Shown in pieces: positions 37,050-45,184 of a stretch of DNA of 55,666 nucleotides (position 1 is its first letter; every line of letters begins with the position of its first letter). The notes beneath the pieces were generated by a model, which ran no database searches, was not told where the DNA came from, and saw only the letters and a list, made by a program, of their open reading frames with translations. The stretch comes from Chthoniobacter flavus (GTDB lineage: Bacteria; Verrucomicrobiota; Verrucomicrobiia; Chthoniobacterales; Chthoniobacteraceae): contig CAMARB010000004.1 in NCBI GenBank assembly GCA_945860355.1, forward strand, positions 1 through 55,666, written 5' to 3'. A program made the position numbers and the translations under genes.

Positions 37050-38327
37050 ATGACGCCTCATTTCCTTCGGCCACGACTGCCGGTCTTCGCCGCGATTCTA
37101 GGGATCGCCCTGGCGACCCCGCTGGCCGCCCAAACCTCGCGCCCCGGCAGCACCGCCCGGCCCAGCGTCAGCGCTGGCAGCCGATCCGGCGCCAACCGGA
37201 TCGGCACGGGGGGCGGCCAGAGCCGATCCTCCGGCGGGCCCCGCCAATACCGGAGCAACACCGAGCTGGGCGACGCGGTGATCACCGTGGACCCGGAAAC
37301 GCGGTCCCTGGTGATTGTGACCGACGAGGACACCCACAAGGAGCTCTCGAAGGTGATCGCCACGCTCGACCAACCCAAGCCCCAGGTGCTCATCAAAGTG
37401 GTTTTCCTCGAGGTCACCCACAACAAGGATTCCGACATCGGCGTGGAAGGCAGCTACACCTACAAACTCAAGGGGCCGCAAATCAACGGGGTCAACCAGA
37501 GCGTCGGGGCGCAATCCGCGCTGGGGCTGGCGGCCCTGACCGAGGGCTCGTTTATCCGGCTGGCCACCGACGATTGGTCGGCCACCCTGCGCGCCATCGC
37601 AGCCAATGGGAAGGTGGAGATTCTTTCCCGGCCCTCCATCCTGGCCCGGAACAACCAGGAGGCGGTGATTGTCGTGGGCCAGGAAGTCCCGTTCATCACC
37701 AACAGCCGGATCACCGACAACGGCCAAACCATCAACACCGTGCAGTACGACAACGTGGGAATCATCCTGCGGGTGACGCCGTTTATCACCTCCGAGGGCA
37801 CTGTGGAGATGATCGTCGCCCCCGAGATTTCCACGCTCACCGACAAAACGGTGGCCATCTCCGACAAAGCCACTTCGCCCGTCATCGCGAAGCGCTCGGC
37901 GGAAACCGTCGTGGTCACCCCCAACGCCAAAACCGTCGTGATCGGCGGCCTGATGGAGACCCAAAAAATCGAGTCGATTCGAAAGGTCCCCATCCTGGGC
38001 GACATCCCGGTCCTAGGTTTTCCGTTCAAGCGGACGGTGAAAAGCGACGTGAAAAAGGAGCTGATGATTTTCCTGACGCCCTACATCGTGAGGGACCCCA
38101 AAAGGATGGAGAACCTCGCCGCGGTGGAACTGCACAAGACCGAGCTGGTGCCCGAGGCGTTTAACCCGGAGGACTTCGGCAAATACCTCGACAACCCTTC
38201 TCTGTTCCCGGGGCCGCGGGATCCCGCCCCCTCACCCACCGTGCGCCGTGCCACCGCCGTGACACCCGCGAAAAAGCAGGCCCCGGAACTCCCGCCCCAG
38301 GGCGCAGTGACCCCAAAAACCCGCTGA
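37050..38327 (+). CDS. gspD: Secretin barrel protein (second half of a split GspD)
   Basis: A 425-residue exported protein starting 13 bases after the N-domain gene, in another frame. It has its own signal peptide (MTPHFLRPRLPVFAAILGIA, cleavage near AAQ) and a Ser/Gly/Arg-rich linker. The second half of an N-domain follows (VITVDPETRSLVIVTDEDTHKELSKVIATLD in parts, about 75-110), and then the complete secretin domain. Diagnostic stretches are QVLIKVVFLEV, VEILSRPSILARNNQEA, VGQEVPFITNSR, VGIILRVTPFI, and VVIGGLMETQKIESIRKVPILGDIPVLGFPFK. It forms the outer-membrane channel. Together with the previous gene it makes one full GspD. The C-terminal 60 residues form a Pro-rich tail. Confidence 0.93.
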   Translation: MTPHFLRPRLPVFAAILGIALATPLAAQTSRPGSTARPSVSAGSRSGANRIGTGGGQSRSSGGPRQYRSNTELGDAVITVDPETRSLVIVTDEDTHKELSKVIATLDQPKPQVLIKVVFLEVTHNKDSDIGVEGSYTYKLKGPQINGVNQSVGAQSALGLAALTEGSFIRLATDDWSATLRAIAANGKVEILSRPSILARNNQEAVIVVGQEVPFITNSRITDNGQTINTVQYDNVGIILRVTPFITSEGTVEMIVAPEISTLTDKTVAISDKATSPVIAKRSAETVVVTPNAKTVVIGGLMETQKIESIRKVPILGDIPVLGFPFKRTVKSDVKKELMIFLTPYIVRDPKRMENLAAVELHKTELVPEAFNPEDFGKYLDNPSLFPGPRDPAPSPTVRRATAVTPAKKQAPELPPQGAVTPKTR

Positions 38328-38585
38328 CCGACCGCCCCTTGGCGTCTCAGACGTCCCGGCCAGCCCGTCCCCTGTTCAGCCCGTCCCAGAGCCGAAGCAC
38401 TGCGACCTGCCCCCCCTCGCATCGATCCTCCTCGGCGACCCCTCAAACTAAAAACGGAAGTTCCAACGGAATGGCTGAGGGGCGAAAGTGCAAAGCCTTT
38501 GGATTCGGCAATTTCCAAAAATCCCTCCGCGTCCCCCGCGCCTCCGCGTGAAAATAATCTCTCTCTGAAACCTCGGAGTTCGGGC
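38328..38585. other. Intergenic gap between convergent genes
   Basis: 258 bases with no gene. Bases 38524-38550 contain a near-duplicate CCTCCGCGT motif, a C-rich sequence type often dispersed between genes in such genomes. No convincing terminator hairpin with a T-run was seen for either convergent gene. Confidence 0.4.
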
Positions 38586-40250
38586 TCAACGAAACGCCCG
38601 GAATTCCTCGGGGACAAACTCCAAATCGCTGGCCTCCCGCACCGCGAGCCCGATCTGGAAATCCATGATCTCCGCGGGCACCGGGTTTTGATAACCGACC
38701 AGGCACTTCTGGACGGACTCCAGAGCGGTGCCCCCTTCGAGTTTTGCGTGCCGGTAGATTTTCACCGCCAACGCCTCGGCCGCCCCGGGCGTGAGACGCG
38801 TGGGCAGGATAGGAAGGAGCGCCTGTTCATCGGCGTCCCCCAGCTCGAGACCCTGGCGTTTGCAGAGGGCCCGCAGAAGGGCGTAACTTTCGGCCGTTGT
38901 CGTGGTGGGAAAAAGCGGGATCTTCACATCCACGCGGCCCGGGCGTTTGAGATCCACCTCGATGAGATCGGGGCGGCTTGAGGCCAGCACCCAAATGATC
39001 CGGCCCCGGTTTTCGGGCCGGCTCATTTCCGCGGCGATCATCGAATAAATCCGGCCCGAGAGCCCGGAATCGTGGCCGCCGCTCTCGCGTTTTCCGAGCG
39101 CCTGATCCGCCTCGTCGATGAAAACAAAACAGCGGGAAAGCGCCTGAAGCAGCCGGAAGATTTTCTCCAAGTTGCCCTCGGTGGAGCCGACCCATTTGTC
39201 CCGGAAATTTTTGATCTTCACCACCGCAGCGCCGGCCTCCCCCGCGAGGCATTCGACCAGGTAGGTTTTGCCCGTGCCGACCGGGCCGCAGAGCAGGTAG
39301 CCCATGGGCAGAGCCCGCAGATCGCCCTGGCGCCAGAGCGCCATGTCCTGACGCAGCCAGGTGCGGAGTTTTTCCTGGCCGTGCAGGTCGTCCAGGGTGC
39401 GGCGGCTGTCGATGAACTCGATGAGACCCGCGCACTCCTCCTCCACGAGTTGTTTTTTGAGCCTCACCAAGTCCGCCGGCTGGAGCGGTTGCGCGTCGTA
39501 TTCCTTGAGTTTGAAAAGGCTGTCGATGGAGTTGAGCGTCGCCCCGGCGAGTTGCGCGGCCAAGGTGCCCGGGTCCTTGGAGAACTGCGCGAGCGCATTC
39601 GGGAACCGGGGAATGGCGTGCTCGACCGCGTCGGCGATCGCCTGGGTCGTGGGGAGGGTGATCTTGACCTTGGCGGCGCGCGGATTGTTGACGACCAGCG
39701 GGTGAAGATCGTTGAGGTTTTCCGTGATCAGCACGGTCACCAGCGCGTGTTGGGCCAGCAACGGGTCGTCGGCCCAGTCCCGCAGGAGCAACGCGACCGA
39801 GTTCAGGTCGTAGTTCAACCCGCCGGGCATCGCCGGAACGAGCAGGTTGGCGGCCTTGATGATGCAGGCCACCTGCAGCCGCGGCTTGCCGAGCTGGGCC
39901 AGGTTGGCGGTGTACCGGAAATACCGGGTCAACGCCTCCACGGCCGCCCGGGGTTGCCGGGGCAGCTCCGGGTTCTCCTTGAACGCCGGCCACTGCGCGA
40001 AAGATTCCCCGCCCCGCTCCACCCGCAGCCCGTTGCCCAGGTCGTAGCTCAACACCACGTCAAACCGCGGCAGCAACACCGTCTGGATAAACTCCGGCAA
40101 CGCCCCCAGCGCAGGCTGACCGGCTCTGGGGAAAAGACAGCGGTCCTCGACATTGCCGTGCAGGATGAACTGCGAAGCGGCGTGGCTCTCGTAGAGCGCC
40201 ACCATTTGACCCGCCCACTCGGGCAGTTGACTGCGATGGGCGGAGTCCAT
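38586..40250 (-). CDS. Ycf46-like AAA+ ATPase partner of PspA
   Basis: A 554-residue cytosolic ATPase. The active AAA+ module is C-terminal: Walker A CGPVGTGKT (about residues 321-329), the pore-loop region KIKNFRDKWVGSTEGNL, Walker B CFVFIDEADQAL, sensor 1 WVLASSRPD, and arginine finger region KRPGRVDVKI, all of the classical AAA type. The N-terminal 290 residues look like a degenerate second AAA domain without a P-loop (ACIIKAANLLVPA, VLITENLNDLHPLVVNN, KITLPTTQAI), the plan of Ycf46-type proteins. The start at ATG 40250 begins 10 bases after the pspA-like stop. An ATPase next to an ESCRT-III-family protein invites comparison with Vps4; this pairing is inference. Confidence 0.85.
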   Translation of the reverse strand: MDSAHRSQLPEWAGQMVALYESHAASQFILHGNVEDRCLFPRAGQPALGALPEFIQTVLLPRFDVVLSYDLGNGLRVERGGESFAQWPAFKENPELPRQPRAAVEALTRYFRYTANLAQLGKPRLQVACIIKAANLLVPAMPGGLNYDLNSVALLLRDWADDPLLAQHALVTVLITENLNDLHPLVVNNPRAAKVKITLPTTQAIADAVEHAIPRFPNALAQFSKDPGTLAAQLAGATLNSIDSLFKLKEYDAQPLQPADLVRLKKQLVEEECAGLIEFIDSRRTLDDLHGQEKLRTWLRQDMALWRQGDLRALPMGYLLCGPVGTGKTYLVECLAGEAGAAVVKIKNFRDKWVGSTEGNLEKIFRLLQALSRCFVFIDEADQALGKRESGGHDSGLSGRIYSMIAAEMSRPENRGRIIWVLASSRPDLIEVDLKRPGRVDVKIPLFPTTTTAESYALLRALCKRQGLELGDADEQALLPILPTRLTPGAAEALAVKIYRHAKLEGGTALESVQKCLVGYQNPVPAEIMDFQIGLAVREASDLEFVPEEFRAFR

Positions 40251-40260
40251 GCGGCGGGTG

Positions 40261-41007
40261 TTACTGAGGGAGCGGCCCCATCGACTTGGTGGTCTCCGCG
40301 GGCGCGGACGCCGGACTCTGCGACGACTCCAGCGCAATGCCTTCCGCGGCCGCAAAATCCGCCAGAGCCTGCTCTTCCACCGCTTTCTGCTCGGACTCCT
40401 TCACCTGCACCTCGCTCATGTCGAGGGAATCCCGGGCCACACGCGCCTTGCCGGCCGCCTTTTCGCGCTCCTCCTCGACCATCCCGTGCAACCGTTCCAG
40501 AGTGTCGCCCGAACCGCCGATCGAGGTGATCATGCCGCTGGCCATCTCCGAAAGCTCGGCGGTGGCGCGTTTGATCTTCAAATCGCTCAGCGCGAACTTG
40601 AGTTCCTCGATCTTTTTCTGAGCCGCTTTGATCGACACATCGCGGGCTCGGATGAGCTCCTTATACGTTTTCTCGGCGTCTTCAAGCTGGGTGCGGTTCT
40701 CGCCCAGCTCCCGCTGGGTGGTCTGCAGCCGGAGCGCATACTGCCCGGCGGAGTCGCGGTTCCCCGCCCGCAGCTGCGCCCCGGCTTGGGCGCGCAACTC
40801 GCGTTCCTCGGCTTCGAGCCTCTTGACCTGGGTGATTAGCCGCTCGCACATTCCCGCGTGGGACGCGAGGCCCTGGTTATACTGGGCGATTTGTTTGCGG
40901 AGATTCTCCTTCTCGACTTCGAGCAGAGCCTCGGGATTCGCCTTCTCGAGTCGCCCCACAAAGAGACCCAAAAAGCCGCGGAACAGGTTGGAGATGCGTT
41001 GGAGCAT
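40261..41007 (-). CDS. PspA/IM30 (ESCRT-III superfamily) protein
   Basis: A 248-residue PspA/Vipp1-family protein. The start at ATG 41007 gives the N-terminal amphipathic helix (MLQRISNLFRGFLGLFVGRL), which binds stressed membranes. Long charged coiled-coil helices follow (about 25-200; EVEKENLRKQIAQYNQGLA, QVKRLEAEERELRAQAG, KKIEELKFALSDLKIKRA), the ESCRT-III-like core. The C-terminus is a disordered Ser/Ala/Pro tail. PspA oligomers coat and repair the inner membrane. The AAA+ gene follows after 10 bases, and a WYL regulator precedes it on the same strand. No pspB or pspC genes are present. Confidence 0.9.
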   Translation of the reverse strand: MLQRISNLFRGFLGLFVGRLEKANPEALLEVEKENLRKQIAQYNQGLASHAGMCERLITQVKRLEAEERELRAQAGAQLRAGNRDSAGQYALRLQTTQRELGENRTQLEDAEKTYKELIRARDVSIKAAQKKIEELKFALSDLKIKRATAELSEMASGMITSIGGSGDTLERLHGMVEEEREKAAGKARVARDSLDMSEVQVKESEQKAVEEQALADFAAAEGIALESSQSPASAPAETTKSMGPLPQ

Positions 41008-41158
41008 AATGTTTGGGGATGAAATCTGGCGGCGGCGACGCCGCGCGGAGCGGAACGCTAGCGGAAGTTTGCGGGGAGTGGAAGCGGCACGATGGCGGCG
41101 TCCTCCGGGCGCCCTGCGGGCCCGGCCCCCGGGAAGGGGCGTGGCGAAAAAGGGAGGG

Positions 41159-42172
41159 TCAGTCGCCGTAGCGCGCCCCGAGCACCGCGGCCAGTTTGCG
41201 GATCCGCGCCACCAAGGCCTTGGGTTCAAGCACCGTGGCGTGTTCGCCCCAGCTCAGCACCCAGCGCTCCACCTCTTCGAGCCCGCCCAGCGTCATGCTC
41301 AGTTCAATTCCGCCATTCCCGACGCCCTTGATCTTCTGCGACCCATGCCATTTGCGTTCCGCCACCAGCCGCGCCGCAAACGCGTCGAACCGGATCCGGA
41401 CCCGGTGCTTGGATTGACTGCTGAACACGCCGAAGCTGTCGTTGAGGAACTTGGTGATGGAGAAATCGGCGGGACGCACGAACCCGACCCGGGTGTCGAG
41501 GACGTTGCGCATCCGGGGCAGGGCGAAGGTGCGGATCTGTTGGCGATCCGAGTCGAGCCCGAAGAGGTACCACTGGTTTTCGATGCAGCCGAGGTGATAG
41601 GGCTGCACCCGGCGCTGTTCGTATTTGGAGCGGGAAAGCTTCTTGTATTGGAACACCAGACAATGGGAGCGCAGCACCGCCCGGCTCACCGCCTCGAACA
41701 TCTCCAGGTCCGCCACCGTCGATCCGATCCCGCGGAAGGAGATGGCGGACTCGACGTCGCCCCATTGGAACTCGATCCGGTCCCGCAGGCCCTGCGAGAT
41801 CTTGGAGAAAGCGCTCCGCAACGGCTTTTCAAAGGACGTGCCCCTGTATTGTTCGAGCGCCTTCTGGGCCACAAAAAGGGAGATCACCTCGCCCTCGGAG
41901 ACTTCCACGGTGGGAAACGCCGTGACGACCTCCGTGTACGAGTAACCGAACCGAAGCGGATCATAGGCGATGGGGAGATGAAGCCGGTCGCGCATGAACT
42001 CCAGGTCGCGCTGGATCGTCTTGGAGGACACCTCCAGCTCCTGCCCGGTTTTGCGGCAGTTGGGATAGGCGTTGGCCATGAGCAGATCGTGCAGCCGCTT
42101 CATCCGCTCCACCGGAGGCCGGGAATGGACGCCTGAACGGTCTACGGAACGCTGGGGAGCTGATCGCCTCAT
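41159..42172 (-). CDS. WYL-domain transcriptional regulator (YafY type)
   Basis: A 337-residue regulator. A winged helix (MKRLHDLLMANAYPNCRKTGQ and VSSKTIQRDLEFMRD, about 24-75) precedes a WYL domain (VSRAVLRSHCLVFQYKKLS; VQPYHLGCIENQWYLFGLD, about 160-230) and a C-terminal WCX domain with DSFGVFS. The GTG at 42205 would add 11 residues, and ATG 42103 sits just before the helix-turn-helix, so the exact start is uncertain. WYL domains bind nucleic acid or nucleotide ligands, and such regulators often control defence or stress genes. It is the first gene of a leftward run with the PspA and AAA+ genes, 151 bases from the former, and may regulate them. Confidence 0.88.
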   Translation of the reverse strand: MRRSAPQRSVDRSGVHSRPPVERMKRLHDLLMANAYPNCRKTGQELEVSSKTIQRDLEFMRDRLHLPIAYDPLRFGYSYTEVVTAFPTVEVSEGEVISLFVAQKALEQYRGTSFEKPLRSAFSKISQGLRDRIEFQWGDVESAISFRGIGSTVADLEMFEAVSRAVLRSHCLVFQYKKLSRSKYEQRRVQPYHLGCIENQWYLFGLDSDRQQIRTFALPRMRNVLDTRVGFVRPADFSITKFLNDSFGVFSSQSKHRVRIRFDAFAARLVAERKWHGSQKIKGVGNGGIELSMTLGGLEEVERWVLSWGEHATVLEPKALVARIRKLAAVLGARYGD

Positions 42173-42420
42173 GACCGACAGGTATTCATGCACCTGCCGT
42201 GACACAAGCGCATATCCCGGGCTCCCTGGCGCGCCCCCTGCCCTGAATAGCGCTCACTGGAGGCTTGTTTGGGACGCCCCTCTCCTCGGCGAATCTCGGA
42301 GTGGGGGGCGTTGGCAATGGCTAACGCAGCCGGTGGAATCCACGGGAGGGGCAGGATGCCTCCCATGACAGCGCGCGCCTACGCAGTGCGGGAACCCAGT
42401 TTGCCTCTCCCCTGCGTCCT
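42173..42420. other. Intergenic region upstream of the WYL gene
   Basis: No gene seen. It must hold the promoter of the leftward WYL-PspA-AAA+ run. Several imperfect palindromes occur, for example CGCCCCTCTCC against GGAGTGGGGGGCG (about 42275-42310) and GGGAGG...CCTCCC (about 42345-42365). Bases 42271-42301 resemble 7541-7572. Confidence 0.45.
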
Positions 42421-42580
42421 CAAAGTGGCACAGCCATCCTGGCTGTGACTGCCACAGGCTGGAAGCCTGTGCGAAGCCTGTGCCACCTTCCGACCTCGAC
42501 GCCAAATGGGCAATATCCCCACCCAAACACCGCCTACTCAAAACGTCCCAAAGTGAGCCTAAGTTGGTGCCATTCCGCCC
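42421..42580 (+). repeat. Palindrome-rich dispersed repeat, copy A
   Basis: A roughly 160-base element related in inverted orientation to 55445-55649. The first 31 bases (42421-42451) are identical to the complement of 55619-55649. The segment with the palindrome CACAGGCTGGAAGCCTGTG matches 55581-55610, except that copy A carries an extra 11-base duplication. CTCAAAACGTCCCAAA (42537-42552) matches 55472-55487. No coding content. It lies just beyond the 3-prime end of the nine-gene MoxR operon. Confidence 0.9.
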
Positions 42581-42625
42581 CGTCTATCCCCCCCACGCCC
42601 CCCCGGGGCTCCTTCACGAACCGGC

Positions 42626-45184
42626 TTACCCCTCGCCCGCCCCGGCCGGCGCCCCGGGGTTCTTCCGGCGGCTGCCCCAGGAAAAACCGATGCGGGTCAG
42701 AAGCGCGTCGGCGACAATACCGACCAGCACCGCCACAAGAACCCAAGGCCGCAGATCGGCAAACTGGCGCTGAACCGTGGGCGCCTCCCAACTGGTGGCC
42801 AGGTCCAGGCGTTCCCGGCCGCCGCTTGCCGCCGAAAGAGCGCGCAACTCCGCGGGCGCCTCCCGCCGGAACTGCCATTCCACCCCTTTGCCCGCCTGCA
42901 CGGGCCCGAAGGGCAGCGTTGTTTTCCCGATCTGCACGGCGCCCCGGGTCTTTTCGCCGGGCGCCAACGCCAGCCGGGCCCGGAAATGGCCCGGGGCAAG
43001 CCGGTCCCAGGGAACTTCGCGCGATTCACCGGGGCGAACACCTGCGAGCAGGAGCTTCGGAGCGTGCGCGGCGATCCGCTCGGTCCATTGCTCGTCATAA
43101 AAGAGGTCCACCTCGAGTTCCGTGCCCGACAGACGCGGCGCCAAGCCGAGCCCCGGGGGAACGCCCTCGCCCGAAAGCCACCGGCAGAGCGTCGCCACCA
43201 GCTCCGGATAGCCCGGCCAAGCCCGAACGGACTCGGAATATTCCCCCGCCAGCGGGAAAGTCACAGCCGCTGTGCGCCCCGCGCCTTTCTGCCAAAAAGC
43301 CACCAAAGGCGACGCCTCCTCGTCGGCGCCCAGCGCGGCGGCCGTGGCGCCCGGACGCAGAAAATTCACGTTGTAAGCATCCACCTGCGCGGGCCATTGA
43401 AGCGGCGCACCGGCAATCTCGTGCCATCCCGGCACCCCCTTCACAGCCACCGGCTCCTTGAGAAACGCCGAACGCGCCACCGTGACGGTTTCCTGCGCGA
43501 AAAGCGTCGGCAACTCCTCCGGGTTGGCGTTGAAAATCGCGCGGCCGTTGCCGCGCGCCGCCACGTCCTCGAGAAAGGCGGCGTCGGAATCCGAGCGCGT
43601 CCCCATGCCGATCACGCTCACCGACGCGCCCTCCCGGACCATCTCCTCGAGAAGCGTTTTGTAATCGCCCGGCTCCTCCGCATCGGCGGCGTCGGCAAAA
43701 AGGATGAGATGCCGCTGGCCGACCTCGGCTTTCTTGAGTTCCTCCCAGCCGGCTTTGAGCCCCTCATACACAAAGATGCCGCCGCCCGCCGACGCCACCC
43801 GCCGGACCCGATCGACGATCTCCCTGCGGTTGGGGCCCACCTCCGAATGCCGCACCACGCGGTGGGCCGCGCTGTCGACGGCGAAAACGCTCACCCAATC
43901 GCGGTCCCCGAGCAGGCCCACCGCCCGGGCGGCGCCTTCGTTGGCGAGATCCATCTTAGTGATCTGTCGCGTTCCTTGGGCCACGCCCGCGGCCATGCTC
44001 CCGCTGCGGTCCATGACGATCGCCATCGCCATGCTCAGCTTGCGCTGGTCTTTGCGCAGTTCCATAGACACCGGCAGGAGTTCGTCCACGGCCGTCTGAA
44101 AATAGCCGCCCGACCCGAAGGCCGACGCCCCGCCCAGCATCAGCAGGCCGCCGCCCTGGCCGCGCACAAAAAAGTCGAGCCCGCGCAGGAACTCCTCCGG
44201 CACGCGGGTGGCAGCCACGTTGTTGAGCACCACCAGCCGGGTCCCGCTCAAAAGGCCGAGATGCAACTCCGCCGGATCCTGGACCCTGCGCACGTCAAAC
44301 CCCTGCGCGGCCAGGACGCCCGCCACGGGGTCCTGCGCGTAGGGGCTGACCACCAGCACCCGGGCGCCTCCGCTCATCTCCACCCAACTCTCGGCGCGGT
44401 TGTTCTCGGGATACGCATCCTCGCCCGGCAGCAGCCGCACTTCGTAGCGATGCGCGCCCGGCTTCCGCAACCGGTCGGCAAACCGGACCCGGCCTTGGCC
44501 GCGGACGACGGCGACGGAGCCACCCCCGATTTTCTGCTGATCGCGCAGGAGCTCGTAGGCAACCGTCTCGTCGCGGCTGCCGCTGACCACGGCCTCGATC
44601 AGAAAGGATTCCCCGGGTTGAACCCGCTGCGGTGCGTCGAGGGCGTTCACCTGGAAATCGACCCCGCTTTTGGGCGTCAGAAACCGGTAATCGAGGGGGT
44701 GCCCCGCCGCGAGCAACGGCTCCAAAGCGGTCTGCAACGGCTCGGTGGAATACCCGTCGCTGAGAACCAGGAACCGGCTGAGCCGGTCTTTGCGCGTCTG
44801 CGAAAGGGCGAACCGCACGGCGAGCGCCGTCCGGCTTTCCTCGGGGTCCACCTCGCCCGCTCCGGTCGTCCCGCGCAACTGGGCGGCGGCCCCGTAATCA
44901 ATGAACGCGAGCTGATCCTCCGGCTTTTTGGCTTTCTGAATGAGTCCTTCCCACTCGGGCAGGGAACGCGCCAGGGCTTCGGCGGCAGAGGCAGATCGAT
45001 CCACGAGCACAAAGAGATCGAGCCCCGGGCGGGCCCGGCGAATCAAGGGATGCGCGAGGGCGACCACGAGCAGCGCCAGCAACACCGCCCGCACCGGCGA
45101 ACGCGTCCGGCACCGGGGCCACAGCCACGCGGCGACGAGTCCGGCCGGGATCAGCAGGAACCATTCGGGAGAAACAAAGGTCAT
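42626..45184 (-). CDS. Large membrane-anchored VWA-domain protein
   Basis: An 852-residue protein. Two N-terminal helices (EWFLLIPAGLVAAWLW; AVLLALLVVALAHPLI) precede a degenerate VWA-like region starting LFVLVDRSASAAE. A glutamine-amidotransferase-like segment follows (about 270-370; ARVLVVSPYAQDPVAG, FVRGQGGGLLMLGGASAFG). The full VWA domain starts at AIVMDRSGSMAAG, with MIDAS residues Asp392, Ser394 and Ser396. A C-terminal helix (VLVAVLVGIVADALL) sits near the end. Such proteins accompany MoxR and DUF58 partners and are thought to act in envelope protein assembly or stress. Last gene of the operon; it overlaps the preceding gene by 4 bases. Confidence 0.86.
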   Translation of the reverse strand: MTFVSPEWFLLIPAGLVAAWLWPRCRTRSPVRAVLLALLVVALAHPLIRRARPGLDLFVLVDRSASAAEALARSLPEWEGLIQKAKKPEDQLAFIDYGAAAQLRGTTGAGEVDPEESRTALAVRFALSQTRKDRLSRFLVLSDGYSTEPLQTALEPLLAAGHPLDYRFLTPKSGVDFQVNALDAPQRVQPGESFLIEAVVSGSRDETVAYELLRDQQKIGGGSVAVVRGQGRVRFADRLRKPGAHRYEVRLLPGEDAYPENNRAESWVEMSGGARVLVVSPYAQDPVAGVLAAQGFDVRRVQDPAELHLGLLSGTRLVVLNNVAATRVPEEFLRGLDFFVRGQGGGLLMLGGASAFGSGGYFQTAVDELLPVSMELRKDQRKLSMAMAIVMDRSGSMAAGVAQGTRQITKMDLANEGAARAVGLLGDRDWVSVFAVDSAAHRVVRHSEVGPNRREIVDRVRRVASAGGGIFVYEGLKAGWEELKKAEVGQRHLILFADAADAEEPGDYKTLLEEMVREGASVSVIGMGTRSDSDAAFLEDVAARGNGRAIFNANPEELPTLFAQETVTVARSAFLKEPVAVKGVPGWHEIAGAPLQWPAQVDAYNVNFLRPGATAAALGADEEASPLVAFWQKGAGRTAAVTFPLAGEYSESVRAWPGYPELVATLCRWLSGEGVPPGLGLAPRLSGTELEVDLFYDEQWTERIAAHAPKLLLAGVRPGESREVPWDRLAPGHFRARLALAPGEKTRGAVQIGKTTLPFGPVQAGKGVEWQFRREAPAELRALSAASGGRERLDLATSWEAPTVQRQFADLRPWVLVAVLVGIVADALLTRIGFSWGSRRKNPGAPAGAGEG

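Noticed and set aside
35429-38327. Secretin interrupted by a sequencing frameshift
   Set aside because: The second frame begins with a well-formed signal peptide and linker at an ATG 13 bases after a stop, which a frameshift in a single secretin would not produce.
39072-40529. 485-residue open frame on the plus strand
   Set aside because: Antisense to the AAA+ gene with its clear Walker motifs; the plus-strand product has no recognisable fold.
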